In this document: positions 24,881-36,483 of the stretch, piece by piece
How the letters are laid out: every line of letters starts with the position of its first letter
Numbering within the stretch: the stretch's first letter is position 1
Source of the DNA: Actinospica robiniae DSM 44927
GTDB lineage: Bacteria; Actinomycetota; Actinomycetes; Streptomycetales; Catenulisporaceae
Length of the DNA stretch: 64,000 nt
Assembly (NCBI RefSeq): GCF_000504285.1
Contig: NZ_KI632511.1
Location: 9,220,154-9,284,153, forward strand
Reading direction: 5' to 3'
Position numbers and translations under genes: made by a program
Notes under the pieces: generated by a model
What the model was told of the DNA's origin: nothing
Database searches by the model: none
Seen by the model: only the letters and a program-made list of their open reading frames with translations

Positions 24881-25027
24881 TCTCTCCTCGGTCGGTCCCC
24901 GGAGGCAATCAGGGACCTGTCGGGAGGTCAAGCGGCGGTGGTTTCCGCTGATGGTCGATTGTGCATGGCGCCGCTTGACCTCCCGGCAGAACCCTGATCG
25001 GGCTTCGCCTGCCCGACCGAGGAGAGA
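24881..25027. repeat. Nested hairpin in left arm of repeat copy 2
   Basis: TCTCTCCTCGGTCGG (24881-24895) pairs perfectly with 25013-25027, and the inner GTCGGGAGGTCAAGCGGC stem pairs with the complement around 24970-24987 with one G-T-type position. The length, 147 bases, and loop sequence are the same as in copy 1. Confidence 0.8.
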
Positions 25028-25673
25028 ACCCACCCCCTGGGGGAGTGGTGCGAGCTGCGCTCAGGCCGAGTCCCGTCCCGTGGCCCGGTCGCGCTCGATC
25101 CGGAAGAATCCTGCATCGCCGTTCTGGGCCGCTGTCTTCTCCTCTACTCCTTCAACGCCGGGGAGCACGCCCGAGTTCCGGCAAATCTCCACAATTTTTA
25201 CTTATCCGGTGAAAGCTAGATACGCGGTTTTTGTCGGTGGTGGCATCTAGCATGGAAGAGTACGAGGGTCGGGACGTGCGACGGGAGGGTGGTGGACGGG
25301 GTGGCTGGGCAGGTGGGGCCGAAAGCGGTGCAGGATTTCCCCTCGGCGCGCGACCGAGCCACACGATCCGAGCACCGGCGCCTTCACGCGAATCGAGGGT
25401 TGGGATGCTCGGATCAGGGCGTTGCAGAATCCTTCCGCGTCGAACGGGGCCGGCCTGCGGGATTCTGCAGCGAGGTCTGGGATCAAGGTCGATCGCAGCA
25501 AGGCGATGCACGATTCAGCAGCAAGCGCGACCGGACGACCGACCCTTCACACGGATCAAGGATCCGGATGGCGGGACCACGGCGGTGCAGGATTCTTCCG
25601 GATCGAGCGTGACCGGGCCACGGGATGGGACTCGGGCCGAGCGCCGCTCGCACCGGACCCTCAGGGGGTGTGC

Positions 25674-25820
25674 TCTCTCCTCGGTCGGGCAGGCGAAGCC
25701 CCATCAGGGTTCTGCCGGGAGGTCAAGCGGCGCCATGCACAATCGAGCATGAGCGGAAACCACCGCCGCTTGACCTCCCGGCAGGTCCCTGATTGCCTCC
25801 GGGGACCGACCGAGGAGAGA
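25674..25820. repeat. Nested hairpin in right arm of repeat copy 2
   Basis: TCTCTCCTCGGTCGG (25674-25688) pairs perfectly with 25806-25820. The inner stem CTGCCGGGAGGTCAAGCGGC is perfect. All four hairpins of the two elements are 147 bases, the same length to the base. Confidence 0.8.
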
Positions 25821-26082
25821 GCACACACCCGCAACCCCACCACCCCGAACCCCAGCCCGCCCCACCAACGTCAGCACCCCACAGACCCCGGCATCTCTCT
25901 CCGAGGGAAGGGCCCGCGCCGGAGGCGAGATCTTGAAACCGCAGGCCGCCCCGCCAACGCAACGGGTGGGCGGGTGGTCACACGAAACGGGGCGGAGCGA
26001 AGCGGCCGCCCACACCCCGACGACCACCCCAACCCGACGAGAAACCCCACCCCACCAACACTCAGCCGATCATCAAATCGCC

Positions 26083-26937
26083 CTAGACCACGAACGTGCC
26101 CGGCGGCGGCTCCGGTGAATCGGCGGCGGTGGCGTCGGTGACCGGCACGGCCCCGCCGATCCAGGTCGTGAGTTCGTCCCCGGTGAGCACCCGCGCGGTG
26201 AAGGGGTCCGCGGCCGTGGCGCGCACGAGGGCGGGCACCGGCAGCGGGTGGCGGGAGCCGGCGAGGACGATGTTGCCGTAGCGGCGGCCGCGCAGCACGG
26301 CGGGCTCGGCTATCAGGACCACGTGCGGGTAGACGGCCTGCACGGTGGCGGCCTGGGCGCGGGCGAAGCGCAGCGGCGCGCCGTCGGCGAGGTTCGCCGC
26401 GTAGACGCCGGGCTCGCGCAGCGCGTGCGCGGTGAGCTGCACGTATTCGAGGCTGGTCAGATGGGCGGGGGTGCGGGCGCCGGCGAAGACGTCGCTGATG
26501 ACCAGGTCCCAGCTGTCCGGCTTCATCCCCGCCAGCGCCTCCCGGGCGTCGGCCGCGCGCACGCGCAGCCGGGCCCGCTTGTCCAGCGGCAGGTGGGTGC
26601 GCACGAACTCGGTGAGCTCCGGGTCGATCTCGACCGCGAGCTGGCGCGAGCCCGGCCGGGTGTGAGCCAGATAACGCGGCAGCGTCAGCGCGCCGCCGCC
26701 GAGATGCAGCGCGTCGACGGCCGCGGACTCCGGCGCCAGCGCGAGATCGGCGAGGTGGGCGAGCCGGCGCACGTACTCGAACTCGAGGTGCGTCGGGTCG
26801 TCGAGGTCGACGTACGACTGGGGCGTGCCGTCGAGAGTCAGCAGGTGGGCGTCGGGGCGGTCGGTGTCCGGCAGCAGGCGGACCTCGCCGGTGCGGGTGG
26901 TCGCGGACGCGGGGGCGGCGGGAGTACGGCGTGGCAT
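26083..26937 (-). CDS. Spermidine-synthase-like methyltransferase-fold protein
   Basis: A 284-aa protein with the Rossmann core of the spermidine synthase/SpeE-like family: YVDLDDPTHLEFEYVRRLAHLADL near the N-terminus, VDALHLGGGALTLPRYLAHTRPGSRQLAVEIDPELTEFVRTHL (the nucleotide loop and acidic residue), AADAREALAGM and WDLVISDVFAG. Free-standing members in actinobacteria often lack proven polyamine synthase activity. The start is taken at the ATG at 26937 because it gives a clean MPRRTPAAP opening; there is no Shine-Dalgarno but GATAAT lies 9-14 bases upstream, so translation may be leaderless. The TAG stop is within the terminal CTAG of repeat copy 2. Confidence 0.8.
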   Translation of the reverse strand: MPRRTPAAPASATTRTGEVRLLPDTDRPDAHLLTLDGTPQSYVDLDDPTHLEFEYVRRLAHLADLALAPESAAVDALHLGGGALTLPRYLAHTRPGSRQLAVEIDPELTEFVRTHLPLDKRARLRVRAADAREALAGMKPDSWDLVISDVFAGARTPAHLTSLEYVQLTAHALREPGVYAANLADGAPLRFARAQAATVQAVYPHVVLIAEPAVLRGRRYGNIVLAGSRHPLPVPALVRATAADPFTARVLTGDELTTWIGGAVPVTDATAADSPEPPPGTFVV

Positions 26938-27091
26938 GGTGGGGCCATTATCGCCGCGGGCCGGGCGCGGGCGGAGCCCCCGGGAGGGTGGCGCGGGGCG
27001 GGCGCGGACGCGGCGGGAGGGGTGGCGTTCGGGGCGTACTCGTCGCCGGGAGGCCCCGGTCGTTGATACCGTAAGGGGTAGCTGTTCACCC

Positions 27092-27336
27092 CGGACGGGA
27101 GAGTCCCCGCCGCGGCGGCGGCCGAGCGCACGCGCTCGGCCGGGCCACGAGTGGGGCGCCGAAGGAGCAAATCCTCCCCGGAATCTCTCAGGCCCCTGGA
27201 CCGTCCGGGTCAGGCGACTCTGGAAAGCGAAGATCGGCACGCGCCGTGGACGTGGCGCGGGCGGGCCTTCCACCGAAGGAGAAAACCGGCGTGCCCGCAC
27301 GCCGGTGAAGCTCTCAGGTTTCCCGACAGAGGGGGA
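27092..27336 (+). promoter_or_regulatory. Tandem glycine riboswitch upstream of gcvP
   Basis: Aptamer 1 (about 27092-27227) shows GGACGGGAGAG, GCGCCGAAGGAGCAAATCC, GGAATCTCTCAGGCCCCTGG and ACTCTGGAAAGCG. Aptamer 2 (about 27228-27336) shows CACCGAAGGAGAAAACC, GAAGCTCTCAGGTTTCCC and GACAGAGGGGGA. This is the classic paired glycine aptamer. In other bacteria it is mostly an on-switch that raises expression of glycine cleavage genes when glycine is plentiful. The 54 bases between 27337 and the start at 27391 are the expression platform, GC-rich and able to form hairpins, but I did not resolve which helix controls it. Confidence 0.93.
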
Positions 27337-27390
27337 GTGGCCGGTGCGCGGCGGTCGCGTGCCGGGTGGGACCCTTCAGGGAGTTGCACC

Positions 27391-30318
<2,928 letters not shown>

Positions 30319-30342
30319 CAGAGCCCTTACTCAGACGTGACG

Positions 30343-30372
30343 ACGCGGCGGCCGGGCGAACGGCCGTCGCGT
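30343..30372. terminator. Terminator between gcvP and the DUF5999 gene
   Basis: A 12-bp stem, ACGCGGCGGCCG (30343-30354) with CGGCCGTCGCGT (30361-30372), one G-T pair, loop GGCGAA, is followed by TTCGCGTT. It lies 25 bases after the gcvP stop and can end transcription from both converging genes. Confidence 0.7.
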
Positions 30373-30412
30373 TTCGCGTTCCGGTGGAGAGTGAGGGTTC
30401 TGAGGCCCGGTC

Positions 30413-30616
30413 TCAGGCGGCCTGGCGCGCCGGCACCAGCGCGGCGCCCCCGGGCAGCAGCGCGCCGAGGTCGTCGAAGGCGATCACGCCGTTGCACAGC
30501 AGGGACCAGCCCTGCTCGGGGTGCGCGGCCAGCACGTGGGCGCGGTAGAGGTCCGGAGCCTGCGCCGGAGGGCACGGCGGCTTGTGCGGACAGGGCGTGC
30601 GCGTCGGTTCGAGCAT
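30413..30616 (-). CDS. DUF5999 family small protein
   Basis: A 67-aa protein of the actinobacterial DUF5999 type: CPHKPPCPPAQAPDLYRAHVLAAHPEQGWSLLCNGVIAFDDLGALLPGG. Three Cys and several His residues near the N-terminus (PCPHKPPCPP) could bind metal. The family is found broadly in Streptomyces and its role is unknown. ATG at 30616 with GGAGGGAAG upstream. It converges with gcvP. Upstream, 30617-31032 is a 416-base divergent intergenic region with no gene that I can support. Confidence 0.85.
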   Translation of the reverse strand: MLEPTRTPCPHKPPCPPAQAPDLYRAHVLAAHPEQGWSLLCNGVIAFDDLGALLPGGAALVPARQAA

Positions 30617-31032
30617 GGTGGCTTCCCTCCCGGTCGGTCGATCGGCGGTGCGCCCGCCGTCCTGTATCCCTTTGTACGCGCCGCCGCCCGGCTCGGTTCG
30701 AGGACCGGCCGACAGTGCCCCGGATGCGCCGGGGAAACCACCCGGGCGCGCCCCCGCCATGGCCCGCCGGGACTACCCGCGCGCCGTGCGATCCCGGTCC
30801 CGCATCACGCTGATATCTCGCCGAGGTTGCGATTGCGCGGCGTATCGCGGATCTTCGCAACCTGGCGGCGAAGTGACGGCCCGTCAGGGCTTGAGGTCTT
30901 TTAGTGACCTTCGCGGCGGGTAGGGGACCGGTCTCGGAGGCCGTGGGCCCCGGGCGAGGACGAGACGACGAGGCGGGGACCGGGCTGCGGAGCCCCGCGC
31001 GATGCAGGCAGCGGTGAGGGGATGACGGCGGC
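30617..31032. other. Intergenic region without a gene
   Basis: Divergent spacer between DUF5999 (minus) and the GCS2 ligase gene (plus). The open frames across it have no ribosome site and no protein-like composition. It must hold two promoters; TTTTAGTGACC near 30899 and TTTGTACGCG near 30671 are the least GC-rich patches, but I cannot fix -35/-10 pairs. Confidence 0.5.
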
Positions 31033-32532
31033 GTGGGCGAGCGATTGGCCGCGGCGGAGATCGGCTTCGACGGGCGGGACCGGGAACGTTTCCGGAACCG
31101 GCTGACGGCGTGTCAGGACGTGTTCGAGCAGATGCTCGCGCAGGACCTGTTCGAAAAGGGCCGCAAGCTGTGCGGGATCGAACTGGAGTTGCACCTGATC
31201 GACGGTCAGGGACGGCCGGCGATGGTCAACCGGCAGGTGCTGGAACGGATCGCGTCGCCGGATTTCCAGACCGAGATCGGCTCGTTCAACCTGGAGGTGA
31301 ACATCGCGCCGCACAAGCTGGTGGGCACGATGCTCTCCGAGCTCAAGGAGGAGATGGACACCGCCCTGCACTACGCCGACCGGGTGGCGGCGGCGTGCGG
31401 CGCGGGCGTGGCGATGATCGGGGTGCTGCCCACCCTGGGCGAGGCGCACCTGGTCCGGGAGAACTTCTCCCAGGAGGACCGCTACGTCCTGCTCAACGAC
31501 CAGATCGCGCTGGTGCGGGGCGAGGACTTCCGGGTCCGGATCGAGGGTGACGACGAGATCCTCGACACCGCCTTCCCGACCATCATGGCCGAGGCGTGCT
31601 GCACCTCGGTCCAGTTCCACCTGCAGGTCACCCCGGACGGCTTCGCCCGGGCCTGGAACGCCGCGCAGGCGATCGCCGGGGTGCAGGTGGCGCTCGGCGC
31701 CAACTCCCCGTTCCTGCTCGGCAAGCGGCTGTGGCACGAGACCCGGATCGCCCTGTTCGAGCAGGCGACGGATTTCCGCACGGTCGAGCTCGCGGCGCAG
31801 GGCGTGCGCCCGCGGGTGTGGTTCGGCGAGCGCTGGGTGCGCGGCCCGGCCGAGCTGTTCCGGGAGAACGTCATGTACTTCACCTCGCTGCTGCCCAAGG
31901 TGGGGCGCGAGGACTCGGCGGCCGTGCTTGCCGCCGGCGGCATACCGCACCTGCCCGAGCTGCGGCTGCACAACGGCACGGTCTACCGGTGGAACCGCCC
32001 CGTCTACGACGTGGCGCGGGGCAAGCCGCACCTGCGGGTGGAGAACCGGGTGTTGCCGGCCGGCCCCACCGTGATCGACGTGCTGGCCAACGCGGCGCTC
32101 TTCTACGGCCTCGTGCGCGCGCTGTCCGACCAGGACTCCCCGGTCTGGCGGCGGCTCTCGTTCGCCGCGGCCCGGGAGAACCTGCACCGCGGCGCCCGCG
32201 ACGGCATCGGCGCGCTGCAGCTGTGGCCCGGCTTCGGCATGGTCTCGGCCCGCCGGCTCGTGCTCGAGCACCTGCTGCCGCTGGCCGCCGAGGGCCTGGA
32301 CCGCTGGCGGATCGACCCGCGCGAGCGGGACCTGTACCTCGGCGTGATCGAGGGTCGGGCCCGCACCGGGCGCAACGGCGCGGTCTGGCAGCTCGAGCAG
32401 GTGCGCTACCTGCAGGAGGAGCTCGGGCTCGGCCGGCATGAGGCGATCGCCTCGATGCTGCGGCGCTACGCGCACCTGGGCAGGGAGGGCCAGCCGGTGC
32501 ACACCTGGCCGGTGGGGCCGGGCGGCGAGTAG
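31033..32532 (+). CDS. Glutamate-cysteine ligase-like (GCS2 family) carboxylate-amine ligase
   Basis: A 499-aa ATP-dependent ligase of the GCS2 group. It has LFEKGRKLCGIELELHLID (the Glu-rich metal strand) near residues 40-60, FQTEIGSFNLEVNIAPHKLVG, CCTSVQFHLQVTP, VQVALGANSPFLLGKRLWHETRIALFEQATD and LHNGTVYRWNRPVYD with VENRVLPAGPT. Members in actinomycetes are annotated as glutamate-cysteine ligase; because these bacteria use mycothiol and ergothioneine rather than glutathione, the true product may be gamma-glutamyl-cysteine for another purpose or a different amide. GTG at 31033 is a plausible start, although the Shine-Dalgarno (GAGGGGATGACGGC) is unclear. Confidence 0.85.
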   Translation: MGERLAAAEIGFDGRDRERFRNRLTACQDVFEQMLAQDLFEKGRKLCGIELELHLIDGQGRPAMVNRQVLERIASPDFQTEIGSFNLEVNIAPHKLVGTMLSELKEEMDTALHYADRVAAACGAGVAMIGVLPTLGEAHLVRENFSQEDRYVLLNDQIALVRGEDFRVRIEGDDEILDTAFPTIMAEACCTSVQFHLQVTPDGFARAWNAAQAIAGVQVALGANSPFLLGKRLWHETRIALFEQATDFRTVELAAQGVRPRVWFGERWVRGPAELFRENVMYFTSLLPKVGREDSAAVLAAGGIPHLPELRLHNGTVYRWNRPVYDVARGKPHLRVENRVLPAGPTVIDVLANAALFYGLVRALSDQDSPVWRRLSFAAARENLHRGARDGIGALQLWPGFGMVSARRLVLEHLLPLAAEGLDRWRIDPRERDLYLGVIEGRARTGRNGAVWQLEQVRYLQEELGLGRHEAIASMLRRYAHLGREGQPVHTWPVGPGGE

Positions 32533-32596
32533 CGCCCGGCGCCGCCGCGGGCGGACTCACGGCGTGCTTTCAGCCTCGCCCTCTAGGATCACGCTC

Positions 32597-33445
32597 GTGA
32601 CGGAGCAGGTGAGCGGAACGCGCGGCGGCGCCGCGGGTACGGGCGCGGGCGGAGCGGTCCTCGGCCCGACGTCCGGGGCGTGGACGTGGACGAAGCGGCT
32701 GTTGTGGTTCGAGGTCGCGGCGGTGCTCGCGGTCGGCCTCGGGCGCTCGGCGGTCGACTCGGTCATCTCGCTGATCGGCTCGCTCACCCAGGTGCACTCG
32801 GTCACCAAGCTCAACACCCAGTCGGTGGCGCTCAACGCCTCCGCCGCCCCCGGGCGGCCCTGGCTGGACCTGACCTGGCAGACCTACGGCATCGCGTTCG
32901 GGCTCGCGCCCGCGCTGCTGGTGGCCTACCTGCTCACCCGCGAGGGCGTCGGGCTGCGCGGCATCGGCGTCGACGGCACCCGTCCCCGGCGCGATCTCGG
33001 CTACGGCGCCGCGGTCGCGGCCTGCATCGGCGGTAGCGGACTGGCGCTCTACCTCGCCGCGCACGCCGCCGGTCTGGCGGTCACCGTCGTGCCCACGACG
33101 CTGCCCGCGGTCTGGTGGCGCATCCCGGTGCTGGTGGGCTCGGCCTGGCAGAACGCGATCGTGGAAGAGGTGACCTGGAACGGATATCTGCTGCGGCGCT
33201 TCGACCAGGCCGGCCTGCGCCCGCAGCGCTCCGACGCGCTCAGCGCCCTGATCCGCGGCTGCTACCACCTGTACCAGGGCTTCGGCGGCTTCGCCGGGAA
33301 CCTCGTGATGGGGCTGATCTTCGCCAAGCTCTACCGGCGCTGGGGCCGGGTGATGCCGCTGCTGGTGGCGCACGCGCTGATCGACACCACCGCGTTCGTC
33401 GGCTACGTGCTGCTGGCCGGCCACGTCAGCTGGCTGCCGACGTGA
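32597..33445 (+). CDS. CPBP-family intramembrane metalloprotease-like protein
   Basis: A 282-aa protein with about seven transmembrane helices. The Abi/CPBP core has motif 1 EEVTWNGYLLRRF (Glu-Glu present, but Asn where the third-motif Arg of EExxxR stands), motif 2 RGCYHLYQGFGGF with the His, and motif 3 LLVAHALIDTTAF with the second His. Related proteins cleave CAAX-type peptides or act as scaffolds. The loss of Arg is seen in an actinobacterial subgroup, so activity is not certain. GTG at 32597 is taken as start. The gene converges with the GNAT gene over a strong terminator. Confidence 0.82.
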   Translation: MTEQVSGTRGGAAGTGAGGAVLGPTSGAWTWTKRLLWFEVAAVLAVGLGRSAVDSVISLIGSLTQVHSVTKLNTQSVALNASAAPGRPWLDLTWQTYGIAFGLAPALLVAYLLTREGVGLRGIGVDGTRPRRDLGYGAAVAACIGGSGLALYLAAHAAGLAVTVVPTTLPAVWWRIPVLVGSAWQNAIVEEVTWNGYLLRRFDQAGLRPQRSDALSALIRGCYHLYQGFGGFAGNLVMGLIFAKLYRRWGRVMPLLVAHALIDTTAFVGYVLLAGHVSWLPT

Positions 33446-33472
33446 TCGGTCTGACCGGTCTCGCCGGACGGG

Positions 33473-33529
33473 CCGGCCCGCCGCGGCCGGGTGCCCCGCG
33501 GTAGCTGCGGGGCGGCCGCGGCGGGCCGG
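33473..33529. terminator. Bidirectional terminator
   Basis: CCGGCCCGCCGCGGCC (33473-33488) pairs perfectly over 16 bases with 33514-33529. Inside it is a second stem, CCCCGC/GCGGGG (33494-33499 and 33507-33512). It lies between the convergent stops at 33445 and 33561. Confidence 0.8.
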
Positions 33530-33560
33530 TGCGTGGGAATTGCAGGCTGGCGACCGGCGC

Positions 33561-34223
33561 TCAGGCCGCCTGGAGGGTCAGGGCCGGGGAGCGGCGCTCC
33601 AACCGGGCGATCAGGGCCTCCTTCGCGCCCTGCCACTCGTGCGCGAGCATCGAGTAGAGGTTCGAGTCGCGCACGCCGCCCTCGGACGCTGGGAAATGCG
33701 CCCGGCGGGTGCCCTCGTACGTGGCGCCGAGGGCCAGGATCGCGTTGTGCGAGCGGACGTTGCGGGTGTCCGCCTTGAGCGAGACGCGGTGCACCTGCCA
33801 GGTCTCGAAGGCGTGCGTGAGCATCAGCAGCTTGCCCTCGAGATTGATCCCGGTGCGCTGCGCCCGCGGCGCCAGCCAGGTGGAGCCGATCTCCACCGCG
33901 TCGGGGATGCCCGACGGGTTGGTCCGCCCGTGCCGGGGCGGCCACACCCCCGCATTCCAGTATTCGAGCTCGCGGAAGCGGGTGGAACCCACGACCCGAC
34001 CGTCCCGCCGGTCGATGATCGTGAAGGTGACGGCGACGTGCGTATCGAGGTCCTCGACCGCGACGTCGTAGTAGCGGCGTACGGCCGCCTCGTCCTTGGG
34101 CACATAGGTGTACCCGAACGACGCGCGATCCTCGGTGGCCGCTTCCAGCAGCGGGCCGAGGTGTTCCTCGCGCATCGGTTCCAGCCGCACGAGGCGGCCG
34201 GTCAGCGTGATGGGTGCTGGCAT
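33561..34223 (-). CDS. GNAT family acetyltransferase (RimJ/RimL type)
   Basis: A 220-aa protein with the RimJ/L pattern: GRLVRLEPMREEHLGPLLEA, FTIIDRRDGRVVGSTRFRELEYWNAG, WLAPRAQRTGINLEGKLLMLTHAFETWQVHRVSLKADTRNVRSHNAILALGATYEGTRRAHFPA. The acetyl-CoA loop is QRTGIN, and the C-terminal NVRSHNAI helix is typical. It probably acetylates an amino group of a small molecule or a protein N-terminus. The target is unknown. It is a single gene between a terminator and the zinc dehydrogenase. Confidence 0.87.
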   Translation of the reverse strand: MPAPITLTGRLVRLEPMREEHLGPLLEAATEDRASFGYTYVPKDEAAVRRYYDVAVEDLDTHVAVTFTIIDRRDGRVVGSTRFRELEYWNAGVWPPRHGRTNPSGIPDAVEIGSTWLAPRAQRTGINLEGKLLMLTHAFETWQVHRVSLKADTRNVRSHNAILALGATYEGTRRAHFPASEGGVRDSNLYSMLAHEWQGAKEALIARLERRSPALTLQAA

Positions 34224-34433
34224 GGGCGCAATGATGCATGTTCTTCGGGCGCTAGGGAATGGGGGCGGGCGATTTCCACCCGGGAGAATGAGGGTCCGTG
34301 CTCAGACCGTGACCTTCGGTTACGAAAAGCCCAGGTCAGCGCGGGAATATCGGGTGAACCCGGGACGGCCGCCGGGTGGCGGGAAGGTGGCGCGGCCCGC
34401 CGCGGGTACGGGCGCGGGCGCGTCCCGCGGCCG

Positions 34434-35498
34434 TCACGGCGTCAGCAGCACCTTGACGGCGGTGCGCTCGGCCATCGCCCGGTAGCCGTCGGCGGCGCTC
34501 GCCAGCGGAAGGGTGAGGTCGAAGACCGGGCCCGGGTCGAGGCTGCCGGCGAGCACGTCGGGGAGCAGGTCCGGCAGGTACGCCCGGGCGGGCGCGAGGC
34601 CGCCGGAGAGGGTGAGGTTGCGCTCGAACATCGCCCGCAGCGGCACCGAGGCGCGCAGTTCCACCAGGTCCTGCGGCGCCCCGACGTAGCCGATCGCGCC
34701 GCCCGGGCGGGCGACGGCGATGGCGGTCTCGAGGGCCTGCCGGGAGCCGACGCACTCGAGCGCGCTGTCCACCCCGATCCCGGCGGTCAGATCGCGCACC
34801 TGGGCCGCGGCCTCGGCCGAGTCGCGCACCTCGACCCGGTCGGTGGCGCCGAACTGCTCGGCCAGCCGCCAGCGGTCGTCGTGCGGGGAGAGCGCGATGA
34901 TCCGGGCCGCGCCGAGCCGGTGGGCGGCGAGCACGCCGCACAGCCCGACCGCGCCGTCGCCGACCACGGCGACCGTCGCGCCGGGCCGGACCCGGGCCAT
35001 CACCGCCGCGTGGTGGCCGGTGCCCATCACGTCGGACAGGGCCAGCAGCGCCGGCGCGAGCTCGGGGCCGGTCTCCTGCGGCACCCGCACCAGCGTGCCG
35101 TCGGCCAACGGGGCCCGCACGTACTCGCCCTGGCCGCCGTCGACCAGCCGTCCGAACTTGTCGTCCCCGCCCCAGAACCCGCCGGCGATGCACGAGGTGG
35201 GCCAGCCGTTGCGGCAGTGCGTGCAGGTGCCGTCGGAGTACATGAACGGCGCGATCACCCGGTCGCCCGGGGCGATCTTGGCCACCTCCGAGCCGACCGC
35301 CTCGACGACGCCGAGGAACTCGTGCCCGATCCGCCGGCCCTCGGCCGCCTCGGGCGCCGACTTGTAGGGCCACAGGTCCGAGCCGCAGATGCAGGAGTGG
35401 GTGACGCGCACCAGCGCGTCGGTCGGATCGCGCAGCGTGGGGTCGGGGACGGTGGACACGCGGATGTCTCCGGCGCCGTGCAGCAGCGTCGCGCGCAT
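34434..35498 (-). CDS. Zinc-dependent alcohol dehydrogenase (MDR superfamily)
   Basis: A 354-aa MDR protein. Catalytic zinc ligands are Cys (HSCICGSDLWPYK) and His-Glu (GRRIGHEFLGVVEAVG). The structural-zinc loop is partly present, with GTCTHCRNGWPTSC giving three Cys. The NAD(P)-binding loop is VAVVGDGAVGLCGVLAAHRLGA. The GGAIGYVGAPQDLVELR region resembles threonine or sorbitol dehydrogenase types. Start at 35498 (AAGGAG 8 bases upstream). It is divergent from the aldolase operon with 267 bases between starts, so the two may share regulation and act on a related carbon source. Confidence 0.88.
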   Translation of the reverse strand: MRATLLHGAGDIRVSTVPDPTLRDPTDALVRVTHSCICGSDLWPYKSAPEAAEGRRIGHEFLGVVEAVGSEVAKIAPGDRVIAPFMYSDGTCTHCRNGWPTSCIAGGFWGGDDKFGRLVDGGQGEYVRAPLADGTLVRVPQETGPELAPALLALSDVMGTGHHAAVMARVRPGATVAVVGDGAVGLCGVLAAHRLGAARIIALSPHDDRWRLAEQFGATDRVEVRDSAEAAAQVRDLTAGIGVDSALECVGSRQALETAIAVARPGGAIGYVGAPQDLVELRASVPLRAMFERNLTLSGGLAPARAYLPDLLPDVLAGSLDPGPVFDLTLPLASAADGYRAMAERTAVKVLLTP

Positions 35499-35765
35499 CG
35501 CGGGCTCCTTCCGGCTGGGGCCGGGCCGCACGGCCGGGCCGGGCGTGATCAGCTTCGTCACCTCATCGTAGGCGGGTGCGGGCGGTGCCGCCGGGTGAGC
35601 GGGGGACCGGCCCGACGCCGGGTGGACGGGCGGGCGGCAGCGGGGGCGGCGTGCGAGGCTTGAGGCGGCCGCCGACGTCTTGACGCGCGCTGCGGCGGCG
35701 GGGATGATGAGCCCGAGAACATGAACCGGTGCTCACATTTGTGGGCCGCGCACGAGGAGGAACCC

Positions 35766-36464
35766 GTGCTCCTGTCCGAGGAACGCCACGCGCTGGCCGA
35801 GGCGGGCGCCCGCCTGGCCGAGCGCGGGCTGGTGATCGGCACCAGCGGCAACCTCTCCGTCCGCCGGGACGACCTGGTCGCGGTGACCCCGACCGGCGGC
35901 GTCATCAGCGAACTGACGGCGGAGCAGATGACCGTCATCCGGCTCGAGGACGGCGCCGTCGTGGACGGCGACCTGGCCCCCACCAGCGAAGTGCCGATGC
36001 ACCTCGCGGTCTACCGGGCCACCGGCACCGGCGCCATCACGCACACCCACGCCACCACCTCCACCGCGATCGGCCTCGTAGCCGACGAGATCCCGCTGGT
36101 GCACTACGCGATGCTCTCGCTCGGCGGTTCCGTCCGGGTGGCCGACTACGCCTGCTACGGCACCGACGCGCTGGCCGCGCTGGTGGTCAAGGCGCTGGAG
36201 TTCAAGCAGGCCGCGCTGATGCGCAACCACGGCTCCATCGCCATCGGTTCGAAGCTCGCCAAGGCCGTGGACAACCTCGAACTCGTCGAGTGGTCCGCGC
36301 AGACCTACCACCAGGCGCTGCTTGCCTCCGCCGTCACCGGCCGCGCCCCGCGCGAGCTGAACCAGGCCGAGCAGGAGGAGGTCATCATGGTCGCCCTCTC
36401 CACGAACTACGGCAGCACCAAGAAGATCAGCGACGGCGACTCCGCCGAGACGACCGAGCAGTAA
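35766..36464 (+). CDS. Class II aldolase (fuculose-1-phosphate aldolase type)
   Basis: A 232-aa zinc aldolase. Conserved: GLVIGTSGNLSVRRDD (phosphate-binding loop), VTPTGG, TSEVPMHLAVYRA (catalytic Glu), ITHTHATTSTAIGL (His-x-His metal ligands) and MRNHGSIAIGS with the third His. It cleaves a ketose phosphate to DHAP and an aldehyde. First of three co-directional genes, 19 bases before the PLP enzyme. GTG at 35766 is chosen because GAGGAGGAA lies 4 bases upstream; an ATG at 35721 adds 15 residues that do not look conserved. Substrate unknown; the operon partners suggest an amino or acidic sugar. Confidence 0.87.
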   Translation: MLLSEERHALAEAGARLAERGLVIGTSGNLSVRRDDLVAVTPTGGVISELTAEQMTVIRLEDGAVVDGDLAPTSEVPMHLAVYRATGTGAITHTHATTSTAIGLVADEIPLVHYAMLSLGGSVRVADYACYGTDALAALVVKALEFKQAALMRNHGSIAIGSKLAKAVDNLELVEWSAQTYHQALLASAVTGRAPRELNQAEQEEVIMVALSTNYGSTKKISDGDSAETTEQ

Positions 36465-36483
36465 GGGACGTGAGGACCACCCG

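Larger units (their letters stand above)
24624..26086. repeat. 1.4-kb palindromic repeat element, copy 2
   Basis: The right end (26086) carries the same terminal sequence as copy 1, CTAGGGCGATTTGATGATCG read inward on the minus strand; the left end near 24624 is a degenerate form (CTACTGCGAATGTCGATCGG). From about 24690 to 25060 it is nearly identical to 5280-5660 of copy 1, and from about 25225 to 25340 again near-identical to 5830-5940. The arms mirror each other as in copy 1. It is about 75 bases longer than copy 1 in the core. The element sits between the hmgA start (47 bases from its ATG) and the stop of the spermidine-synthase-like gene. No coding function is recognised. Confidence 0.85.

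Noticed and set aside
24578-25033. N-terminal extension of hmgA to a 600-aa protein
   Set aside because: The extra 152 residues are translated repeat copy 2; the same peptide appears from copy 1, where it has no enzyme behind it. The family length matches the start at 24577.
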